Under the pieces are notes generated by a model. The model was not told where the DNA came from, did not search any database, and saw nothing but the letters and a program-made list of their open reading frames with translations. Position numbers and translations under genes: made by a program. This document shows positions 56,901-64,000 of a DNA stretch of 64,000 nt, in pieces; position 1 is the stretch's first letter, and each line of letters begins with the position of its first letter. Origin of the DNA: Diatrype stigma. Lineage: Eukaryota > Ascomycota > Sordariomycetes > Xylariales > Diatrypaceae. The stretch lies in the NCBI GenBank assembly GCA_022225965.2, contig JAKJXP020000085.1:62001-126000 (forward strand). The letters are read 5' to 3'.

Positions 56901-59310
56901 CGATGACTTGCATCAATCCACGCCCGGGGACTTGCACGATCCTGGTCCGCAGGATAGGACAGTCGACAGACGCAATCTGGAAAGCCTTCCGTAGCTGCTG
57001 TGCCGCCTCCGCATCGGCAAGCTCCACAACCCGCTGGGCGACGTAGGCTTCACTGACCTTGGCAGATAGTGCCATCAGTGCTTCCTGGAGCGGCGTGCAC
57101 GGATAAACGTCCTCGATACGGGATACCTCGATTTCGCAGAGGGCAGCGCAGTCGACGCGGGCCGATTCCTCCGTCCATTGCGGATCGAGGAGGGAGAATG
57201 GGGGTATCTCGACGATCGTATCGCCCGCGTGCGGTTTCGCCACGAGCGCCATTTCCGAAAGGATCGGGTAGCTCAAGACCTCGCCAACGGAGAGAGCGAC
57301 TTGACGGTTTCGCGCTGCGGCGACGAGCTTCATCGCACGAAGGGAGTCGCCGCCCGAGATAAAAAAATTGTCGTTGGCGCTGACCTCGACGTCGGAGCCG
57401 AGAACTTCCTTCCACACTTCGGCTAGCGTTTTCTCCATGGGAGTACTCGGCTCCCTCCTCTCTGTGGCCGCCGCTGCGAACCCAGCGATGTCTTTCCTGC
57501 TAAGGGAGGACCCGAGCTCCCGCAGGCGCTTGCGGTCGGTCTTCGCCGAGACTAAGAGCGGCATCGTCTGCAATGGGATATATGCTGCTGGGATCATGTA
57601 TATGGGCAGGTGCACAGCAAGGAACCGGCCCATGTTTGCGAGCGCATCTCGCAGTGACGGGGATAGTGACCCCACGAGCTCCTCTGAGTCTTTCACTAGG
57701 CCGGCTCTCTCTGCCACAAAGGCCACCAGCGTCGATTCGGCCGTGGGACCCCCTGGCTTGATGACTTCAGCGACGACACGAGTCCCGGGTGGCAGTATGT
57801 CACGCATGTGATACTCGATCTCGGCTAGTTCGATCCTCTGGCCGCGCAACTTCACCTGTTGGTCGCCCCTCCCGACGAAGACGATAGTCCCGTCCGCATC
57901 GTATTGGACAAGATCACCCGTCTTGTACAGTCGCCCCTTCCGGCCTGGATGTGTTGGACTACCAGCCAGGAGCCACTTGGGATCGCTAATGAACACGGCA
58001 GCTGTCTTTGCCGGGTCGCCCAAGTATCCGGGACCGACTATGGCGCCTTCAACAAGGAGCTCGCCAATCGTGCCGACAGGGGCGAGCCGGTTGTGATCGG
58101 CCGGGTCTACAATCCACAGCGCCGCACCCACGCCCCGACCGATGCTGACCTGCGGCTTCGTGCTTTCCGCACCGACGTCTCCGTTGACCGCACAGCCAAC
58201 GGTACACTCGGACGGACCGTACGCATTGATGACCTTGGTGCTCTTGCTCCACTTGGCAGCATCGCCCGCCGAGATGGCCTCGCCTCCGAGCCCGAGCACC
58301 TCGAGCGACGGTATGATGTCCGCATCCAGCACGCGCGCGACCGAAGGCGTCATGTGTGCCATGTTGACGCCCATTTTTCGGATAGCCCCGCTCAGGTCGT
58401 TGACCCGGTCCGCGTCCGAGGGGATGCACAGACAGCCTCCGACCGAGAGCGTGCAGAGCATGCAGTCGATGCAGACGTCGAAAGCATAGGAGGCAAAATC
58501 TAGAACGCGTGAATGCGCGCGGTAACCTACAATATCGGCGCGGGGCACGGCGCCGCTGGTGTAGTTCGCGTGGGTGACTAGGACGCCCTTGGGTTTGCCG
58601 GTGCTTCCCGAGGTAAACTGAATATAGAGATTTGTGGTAGGCGGCACAACTGGGAGATCGAAGACAGCGTTGTTCTTGTCGTTGTTGTTGTAGCTCGCGA
58701 AGTGCTCGTCCGACACCGTTACCCTTATTGCTGCACTGTTCGCGACAATCTGGGATCCTAGATTCTCTTGGAGCTTAGATGTTATGATGAGGTTGGCGCC
58801 GGTCTGCTCCACGATGGTGCGCAGTCGTCCTTCTGGCTGGCTGGGGTCCATAAGCGCGAACGTGCCTCCGGCCTTCATCACGGCGAGCACCGCGATGACC
58901 GTCCATCTGGACTTCTCAAAGCAAAGGGGCACGTTCGTCCCGACCCCGACTCCTAGCGACACGAGATGCGCCGCCAGCTGACTCGACTTGGATTCGACAT
59001 CCCCGTATGTGAATGTTCCATCCCATGACTCTATTGCCGGCCGTTCTGGGTCTTTCCTCGCCTGCTCCGCTATCAGATCCTGCATGCATACGGTCAACGT
59101 AGGCGGCAACGGGGTGTTCCACCCCCATATTTGCTCCAGCTGATCTCTTGGAAGACCCTCGTCCTCGAGCTCGGTCGGCGGCGTAGATATATTACTAATC
59201 GATCCTGCTTCGTCCGTGTGCGGCGTGAAAGGCGTATGAGGAGTGCGAGGCGTATGAGGCACATCGGCGGAAAGGTGAGTCACGGCGGTAGCATCCATAA
59301 TAGGTTCCAT
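53917..59310 (-). CDS. nps6: Two-module NRPS, extracellular siderophore synthetase (NPS6/SidD-like)
   Basis: Single exon of 1797 residues. Order: A1 (about 75-600; A3 TSGSTGKPKG 233-242, A5 NAYGPSE 362-368, A7 YKTGD 462-466, A10 Lys590); T1 with GGDSL, Ser656; C1 (about 700-1165) with HHALYDG 859-865; a degenerate A remnant (1172-1255); T2 with GGDSI, Ser1306; C2 (about 1370-1797) with SHAQYDE 1522-1528. A-T-C-dA-T-C at about 1800 residues is the build of NPS6/SidD, which join N5-acyl-N5-hydroxyornithines into fusarinine- or coprogen-type siderophores in the cytosol. By-eye pocket residues of A1 are D278, V279, D282, H319, G340, G342, A363, V371, G372, K590. No thioesterase: release is by C2. 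Three iron-repressor GATA elements lie upstream. No sidF, sidI or ABC/MFS neighbour is visible. NRPS is certain; the NPS6 assignment is inferred from architecture and promoter. Confidence 0.9.
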   Translation of the reverse strand: MEPIMDATAVTHLSADVPHTPRTPHTPFTPHTDEAGSISNISTPPTELEDEGLPRDQLEQIWGWNTPLPPTLTVCMQDLIAEQARKDPERPAIESWDGTFTYGDVESKSSQLAAHLVSLGVGVGTNVPLCFEKSRWTVIAVLAVMKAGGTFALMDPSQPEGRLRTIVEQTGANLIITSKLQENLGSQIVANSAAIRVTVSDEHFASYNNNDKNNAVFDLPVVPPTTNLYIQFTSGSTGKPKGVLVTHANYTSGAVPRADIVGYRAHSRVLDFASYAFDVCIDCMLCTLSVGGCLCIPSDADRVNDLSGAIRKMGVNMAHMTPSVARVLDADIIPSLEVLGLGGEAISAGDAAKWSKSTKVINAYGPSECTVGCAVNGDVGAESTKPQVSIGRGVGAALWIVDPADHNRLAPVGTIGELLVEGAIVGPGYLGDPAKTAAVFISDPKWLLAGSPTHPGRKGRLYKTGDLVQYDADGTIVFVGRGDQQVKLRGQRIELAEIEYHMRDILPPGTRVVAEVIKPGGPTAESTLVAFVAERAGLVKDSEELVGSLSPSLRDALANMGRFLAVHLPIYMIPAAYIPLQTMPLLVSAKTDRKRLRELGSSLSRKDIAGFAAAATERREPSTPMEKTLAEVWKEVLGSDVEVSANDNFFISGGDSLRAMKLVAAARNRQVALSVGEVLSYPILSEMALVAKPHAGDTIVEIPPFSLLDPQWTEESARVDCAALCEIEVSRIEDVYPCTPLQEALMALSAKVSEAYVAQRVVELADAEAAQQLRKAFQIASVDCPILRTRIVQVPGRGLMQVIVKDDFDYRSPSDQSLSEYLVADRNEHVALGRPLVRYGVILGDEAHGEKSQFVLTMHHALYDGWSMPLVVERVNRAYSGLTTQRPAEFKHFIRYLGEMGREESETYWRERLQGAVSEQFPALPWPGYQQQADSLLEHYVDTGRPTAGFTIATAIRGAWALLVSLYTSSNDVVFGETLTGRNAPIAGVEEIEGPMIATIPVRVGVDPNSTVAEYLQDIHNQSVSGIPHEHFGLQHIRRLSPDAREACELRTGLVLHPNADDSDTSSAAKQPADGFVPAGDAEAAEEALKFNTYALMLVCSLDPQGFLIMASFDSKTVASPRMERILTQLGALVRQFCQHPDTHCGDLAILAEQDVQEIAQLSHVSTENAAVSALIPSGAKAARTWIVDPSNIERLVPAGGVGELIVQCEGDVVVDSLQNPKWLGASQHGQLIKTGKLAKYDSNGSLVIVERKSPIDVSRPRRQQKQLSLSSAKQKKLRQIWSRVIGIGEEEISLNDSFFQLGGDSIGAMKLVSELRAEGLEITVAEIFKHRTLYDMTTVLKEAKPAEDSVPEEKPNPFSLLESSDVEAFIRDTVRPALGQQDAIIRDILPTRPLQQVAVRGTSQLPRYSARYELFHLDGMIGNAINTKQLFQSCQELVARNEILRTVFVENAEDASQCYAVVLEELPVAIEQYEIEGDIGSFVHKLCDVDVQTRMPLGSAFVKFMFVRGEGAQSCLILRISHAQYDEICLVKLLRQLADLYEGRKVTDSVPFSSFVYHIMRKNIPRSIPYWRELLQGSSLSVLRPDKPLHSRVPADITRTIDISARLKDITIATLPTAAWALCLARRLASRDVLFGEVVSGRNIDLPNADAVMGPTWQYVPVRVKFEPDWKGIDLLDYVQYQHIASAQHECIGLAEIRRECTDWPEDVDWFDSVVHQDVYHVEELKFGGAGCRMETVYPHYEPLREWKCQAFVKGDSLTLEIVTFEDWIDVAKELLDDLEGIMTQLVNRPSEVLFA

Positions 59311-59833
59311 GATAGGTCTTTCGATGCGATCACTCGCAAATGGTAATTCTGTTGTGACCTTGGCCTGAGTAGGTCTACATTGACCCCCGTGGTTGATGAT
59401 CCAGTAGACTGACTGGACTGGCCAGACTGCTGAGAGGAACGATTTGGGAAATCTTGAGAAGGAACGACTAGTATTCGGTTGTAGGAGGTCGCAGAAGCGG
59501 CTCTGGATTTTACTTTACATATGGCTCGACCTTCGACCGTTTACAGATCGAGAAAAGCCCGCAAAATCACATGGTAGCATGATGGCGACGTCTCGTTCCT
59601 GCATCCTACAGGGGGAAACAGGGGATATCCAGGTTGCCAACCTACTATAGTACCTTGACGGAGCTGGCTTCACTGACAGATTGGGTCCTGATGGGTTACT
59701 TCGCACTCACTTCGCAGTTCTAGCCTGCATTAGAAGCATGTGGGAATCAAGTTACCGGGTCCGGGTAGGTATTACATAGTAAAAGAATACAGCGAAGATG
59801 GGGCCGATGCCGCTGATGCTCCACAAAGAACCG

Positions 59834-59862
59834 GATCAGATAACTCTAAACGGATCAGATAA
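59834..59862. promoter_or_regulatory. Tandem iron-regulator (SreA-type) GATA elements
   Basis: GATCAGATAA occurs at 59834-59843 and again at 59853-59862, a 19-base centre spacing, inside a near-perfect duplicated CGGATCAGATAACTC word. Both match the binding consensus (G/A)ATC(T/A)GATAA of the fungal iron-sensing GATA repressors (SreA/Sre1). They are about 525-550 bases upstream of the NRPS start. Confidence 0.75.
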
Positions 59863-60816
59863 CTCAGCTTGGCGGTATTCACGCACGACACCTTCAGGGT
59901 TTTGCAATATAATAGGGTCTTGGCCGCGATTTCGACTCAGCTAACCGGGATCTAGTACGAGACTACTTCGTACGATGCCACGGATGCCTAGCTAAGTGTG
60001 GAAAACACTTCGCTATTATAAGCTATAAGTTGGTGGTCTCGGAGCTTCGAATCTGGTCACGAGCTGTTGCAGTTCGATGTGTGTCTAGCGATGAATTGGG
60101 GGGGGTGTCATCCGTTCTTACGGGATTTCTTACGGGATTGCAACCTAACAGTGCCTCGGTGACGATAAACCATGTCCACCTGTCGTCTAGAGACTGAGGG
60201 GTTTCAGTCGTATTTGGGAGTCCTCCGTTTCGCGACGCAACTAGGATTTGCACAATCAAGGTGTGCACTCGGTAGGTGTGCACTCTATGTTATAGTCGTA
60301 TTCAGTAGACCAACCATTGGTCACCACCTATTTTAGAATAAAGGGCACCCTAAGTAGTTATGCGGTCTTGGCTGTGTATACCCCGTCTACCTATACAGCC
60401 CGTACTATGTAGTAGTATGTAAGGAGGGTTCTAAACCAAGTGACCGAGACCAAGTTCCGAGACCAGAACCCAAATACCGCAGCCATTGCCATTTGTCCAT
60501 CATCCGCTCACTACTCTCTACCTACAGGCTACCCACTGACTACCCGCTGGCTACGCGCCGGCTTGGATTTGCTGGTACGTAATGCCATATATTCCAAGCG
60601 CACTAACTGAGAAAATTTTCAGAAGAGCTTCAGCTTGAGGGATAAATCGCATGTTATGGGTGTACTGTGTATGGTATGGGTTGCAAGATCAGCAAGCAGA
60701 GTGAGCTAAGAGGGCAGGAGGGGCTGCCAGGGCTGGGCTGCCAGGGTAGACACGAGAATGAGCATTGAGGGGGTGAGGGGTCAGGAGGTTAATCAATACG
60801 ATCAAAAGATCTTCTA

Positions 60817-60831
60817 GATCTGATAAGATAA
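60817..60831. promoter_or_regulatory. Third SreA-type GATA element, with overlapping GATAA
   Basis: GATCTGATAA at 60817-60826 matches the iron-repressor consensus with W = T, and is followed directly by a second GATAA (GATAAGATAA). It lies 1.5 kb upstream of the NRPS start and about 0.75 kb beyond the protease stop, so the NRPS is the only gene it can precede here. Confidence 0.6.
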
Positions 60832-61574
60832 TTCGTGCTGGCTGTTGTAAGGTTGGACTCCTTCTTACCCGATTCGTCTAGGCGAGTTCCGATGTTCCGA
60901 CGTCGGACGACAGCCCCATCCTCAGTGCTCACTGCCTCACTGCCTCACTGGCTCATTGACATACGTACTTGCGTACAGGGTTTGTTTACTTTGGCTAGTT
61001 TTATTATGAAGTCTAGTCTAGCCTTCAAGTTACAGATTGTAATTTAATGACTAGACAGCCGGATTGAAGAGTTCAGAATCACCAAACTGTTTGAAACGAG
61101 ACGTAAGATTAATCGAACCAGCAGCCCGACCAGCAATTTATGATTCACGATAGTGCATTTAGTTCCAAGTAGCAAGCTTATCTCGGGGATTTTGCCCTTT
61201 TCACACAAATCTAACTGGATGCAAGTTTCAGATACCTTCCAGTAACCCAGGCTGTTGTCTTTTCAGCGTAAGGGGCTGCCCTGTGGATCTATCGCTAAGT
61301 ATACTCATGCTCGAACTCATGCTGGAATCAGTTCATATGGACTCACACCTCCCAGATGTGTTACCGGATCGTAAAGCTGACTCTTTGAAGCCATCGTCAG
61401 ATTTGTGATGGCAGCTTCCACCGAGACGCCTCGGTAGACAGCGCTGATAGGTACATCTAAGTAGGCCTGATCGAATTATATACATGAATGGACAGCAAAC
61501 TATATACTTGAAGTTATGCCAAGGCGACATCGCCTCTTTTGGCGAGACGTCATTCATATCCCCTGCTCCGTATT

Positions 61575-62953
61575 CTATGTGGAAGCACTCGAAGCACTGG
61601 GGGCAAATCCAATCGAACTGTTTCCACCATGGAAAGCGACGAAGTTGCTCTTAAACATGACATCGCCGTATATAGCAATATCCAACGGTGATGGCTGAAC
61701 CCCACCGAAACACGCTGCAGTGCCATTCGTCAGCTTGGAATCTCATGCAAGTGGGTGTATGCATCATGAATTTCATGGATTTCACGGATACGGAATGGGT
61801 TCTTACTCTTATCATCGAGCTGGGCATAGTTGAGATCGTTGCCCTTGATCACCGCCATCTTGCCCCCGACGTCTAAATGAAGATCTGGTAGCGTCTCATT
61901 ACATGGGAAGACGAACCCACCAATCGCTGGGACCTCGACGGAATTCGGGATGTGCGCGTAGTAGCCATGGGCAACGTCGGGATCCGTCAGAACTAGGGAA
62001 GTGCCCGTGTCGACAATCGCCCGCATATTGTGGGTGGTAGGCTGTACCTCGCCGCCATCCACCGAGAAGCTTCCACTAGAGAGCTCCCAATATCCTCGAG
62101 ATGTGTTGACGGGTACCCATTGCAACTGATCCACGAACTTGTTCTCGTCGATCCGACCGAACTCGTAAGCCCCGGCCTCGTGCGCGTTTAGGTCGGCGGT
62201 GAATACAGGTTCCAGAAGGGTTTCTATGACGTTCTCAAAGAAGGTGTTCTGACGCTCTGGCTTGATCGTGCTCAAGTGGTGAAATCCAAGTCCGAGTATG
62301 CCGCTACTCGTATCGCTCTCGAAGAATGCATCGGAGACGGCAGTGGCCATCGAAACCGCTTGGCGGGTCACTGTTGCACCCCCTACGTCGACCGTATCGG
62401 TGCCGACCGTTCCCTCAGCAGAAGATCCATCTCCGTACATAATCCGGAACGACGCGTCTTGCATGAAGGAAAATGTCTCGGACTGCGTATGGTCAAACAC
62501 AGTACGACCATCGGTCTGATCGGAAGGCAGTTGGCTATTGAACACCCAAAGATCGGACGATCCGGTGTCGAAGTCCAGGTTCACCGTCTGTCCGCCGATG
62601 TTGACCGGACATAGATACTCGACATCGTTGACGGTTGGCGTGGCTATGACAAATCCTGTTCCTGTCGATTCACCTCCGATGCCACCTTTGACATCGCGTC
62701 TCTTGCTCGACCCGGACAACCCCCTCTTCTTGACTACCGCTTCGAGTTCTATCCCCGTGGTCTCTGACAGCAAACTCTCTTCCGGTACGCGATACTTCGA
62801 GAGAGCTTTTGCTAACGATCGAGGACCATTACGGGCAGTGAATCCTGGGTTTCGCACTCGGTGGACTTTGTAACTACCTCGCTTCTGCACAGGTGTACCC
62901 GAGACCAAGGCTAGGATGTCTACGAAGAAAAGTAGGCTGGCAAGTAGTTGCAT
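61575..62953 (-). CDS. Secreted aspartic protease, pepsin family A1
   Basis: Exon 1 is 62953-61807 and exon 2 is 61714-61575, with a 92-base GTAAGA...CTGCAG intron; 428 residues. A signal peptide (1-19), a basic propeptide (about 20-95, with KKR and KRR processing sites) and the mature enzyme follow. Catalytic Asp129 (DTGSS) and Asp315 (DTGTS) with flap Tyr173 (MYGDGS) are all present. The splice restores the end block [20 protein letters not shown] and [13 protein letters not shown]351 and the Cys in TCFGG form the usual disulfide. This is the endothiapepsin/aspergillopepsin type, acidic endopeptidase, without a GPI signal. It is separated from the NRPS by 2.3 kb and is not obviously linked to it. 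Confidence 0.95.
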
Positions 62954-63397
62954 GACGCTGTTGCAACGAGCAGGTGTTTATTTGCGTGATTGGCCTCTGG
63001 AGAAGTTGTAAACGAGCGTGATCGAGTAGGCTTTGACGAAATCCAATAGTTCAATCATTGGGTTTCTGAGCACTACGCAGAAAGGGAAAAGCGATACAAA
63101 CGAGTGAACGCTTCGATATTACAGCTCGAAGACAGTAGCCAAGCGAGGGTGAGTACCTAGGTAGGTAAAATTGGGAGAAGACGAGAGATGCAGCAACGGC
63201 AAACGAGTGACAAGAGCTTCGCTATCGATGCTCCAGGTGACCGTGAAACGACAACAGCTCTCAGATTGTACTATGTAAGGGCTACAATCGCACAGAAAGA
63301 GGCGTTAGTAACAGACCCGAATCTATCGTAGAAGACCAACGGCTACTATTTTACATAAGTGTGTGTATAGTGGAACCCCTTTCCACGCAAAATGCCA
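62954..63397. other. Protease upstream region
   Basis: About 440 bases between the protease start and the next minus-strand coding segment. It contains GTACCTAGGTAGGTAAA (63152-63169). No clear TATA box and no gene. Confidence 0.45.
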
Positions 63398-63526
63398 TCA
63401 GAGCGTGTCTAATGGATCATCGCCAACGGCGGAGTAGCCGTAGCGGTTGACTACATAGGAGGCGTTGGGGTGGTAGGTTGGGCCATCTCGAACGAGGAGA
63501 CCTAGCATCCCTTGGCTGAACATAAT
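63398..63526 (-). CDS. Probable last exon of an unidentified gene
   Basis: On minus, a TTATTATTGGCAG acceptor is followed by an open 42-codon stretch ending in TGA. It reads IMFSQGMLGLLVRDG, then YHPNASYVVNRYGYS, then DDPLDTL. Third positions are overwhelmingly C (TAC CAC CCC AAC GCC TCC ... GTC AAC CGC TAC GGC TAC), stronger than in any intergenic frame here. An upstream exon ending ...LATY before a GTAAATG donor at about 63582 is possible and would give a 56-base intron. I could not identify the protein. The rest of the gene would lie at 63580-64000 or beyond the edge, or the segment is a relic. Confidence 0.45.
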   Translation of the reverse strand: MMFSQGMLGLLVRDGPTYHPNASYVVNRYGYSAVGDDPLDTL

Positions 63527-63582
63527 CTGCCAATAATAAGAAGCAAATCGGGATCTGCTTAAGTACGTGCAGAATCATTTAC

Positions 63583-64000
63583 GTAGGTAGCAAGTCTCTG
63601 TCGATTTGATTCGTGGAAGCTACAGGTAGTGGGTGTGAACGGAAGGGCCATCGAGCTTCAGATTAACATAATGTGGCGTTTGGATGAGCTACGAAACGCA
63701 CTGATCACCATAGACCCGAAGTTTAAGGTTCGGGTGGATGGTACCATAGCTGCGGAACCTCAGAGGCCAAGAAGCTACTGCAGAGCACACGACTCGTACT
63801 ACATAGTATGGCATCGTGGCCCTGCTATTCGATGGGAGAGCCATTAAGATGGAGTTCCATGTGGCTTTGCCGTGCGGTTGAAGACCTAGGGCGGACAGGC
63901 AGAGAGGCTGGTCTGGCGGTCCTGGATCGATCTCGGATCCGATGCCTCCCCTTTAGCGGACTATATCTGTGGATAAATGGGCTAATAAGACGGTCACGAC
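63583..64000. other. Window edge, unassigned
   Basis: About 420 bases. A 72-codon plus frame (63629-63847) and a minus frame (GTACCATCCACCCG...) are both short and have weak bias. Any upstream exons of the minus-strand segment at 63398-63526 would be here, but I cannot place them. Confidence 0.3.

Larger units (their letters stand above)
59311..61574. promoter_or_regulatory. NRPS upstream region
   Basis: The 2.26 kb between the NRPS start and the protease stop hold no gene. Three exact RATCWGATAA elements (next entries) are the only sites I trust. There is a run of TACCTACAGGCTACCC-type repeats (60520-60560) and CACTGCCTCACTGGCTCA near 60930-60956. Confidence 0.6.

Noticed and set aside
57859..58503. 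214-codon frame on plus
   Set aside because: Mirror of the NRPS A1 domain; no independent start context or domain.
61575..62953. Aspartic protease as part of the siderophore locus
   Set aside because: No known role of pepsins in siderophore synthesis; 2.3 kb apart, with the iron elements closer to the NRPS side.

Overview
The window is nuclear DNA of a filamentous ascomycete (Pezizomycotina, most likely Sordariomycetes). Supporting signs are short GT-AG introns of about 55-250 bases with CTAAC/CTGAC-type branch points, one intron-containing tRNA-Gln, and fungus-specific families: an APSES/ankyrin cell-cycle factor, the kinetochore protein Fta1, a Zn2Cys6 factor, Dal5-type MFS, a CE1 esterase and a siderophore-type NRPS. 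Intergenic DNA is long and dotted with TAGGTA/ACCTACCT words. I rebuilt exon structures by eye from splice consensus, reading frame and family alignment; every joined model below keeps its frame.

Layout. 1-9.9 kb: no supportable gene. 9.9-22.4 kb: housekeeping block with the FYVE protein Pep7 (-), the siroheme enzyme Met8 (+), the CENP-L homolog Fta1 (+) and the MBF-type factor Mbp1 (-). 24.6-29.3 kb: a Cup1-like LYR protein (+), a GNAT acetyltransferase (-) with a GC-AG intron, tRNA-Gln(CTG) (-) and a small NAD(P)-binding protein (-). 29.3-32.7 kb: gene-free, with a C-to-T-decayed AT-rich repeat patch and a MITE-like element with 58-bp inverted repeats and a TA target duplication. 32.8-39.4 kb: an eight-exon Zn2Cys6 regulator and an eleven-exon Dal5-type transporter, tandem on +. 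40.5-44.2 kb: an AhpD-like protein (+) and, convergent with it, mitochondrial succinyl-CoA:3-oxoacid CoA-transferase (-). 46.7-53.5 kb: a GT4 glycosyltransferase, an unidentified signal-peptide plus one-TM protein, and an acetylxylan esterase (all +). 53.9-62.9 kb: a two-module NRPS (-) and a secreted aspartic protease (-). 63.4-63.5 kb: a probable last exon of another minus-strand gene.

The most interesting unit is the NRPS. Its order A-T-C-(degenerate A)-T-C matches the fungal extracellular siderophore synthetase family (NPS6/SidD), and its upstream region carries three exact copies of the iron-repressor GATA element RATCWGATAA. Together they suggest an iron-regulated siderophore synthetase standing alone, without the usual transporter or acyltransferase neighbours inside this window. 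The Zn2Cys6-MFS pair could be a regulator-transporter unit, but only adjacency supports this. The remaining genes look like ordinary core or secreted-enzyme genes with no shared pathway.
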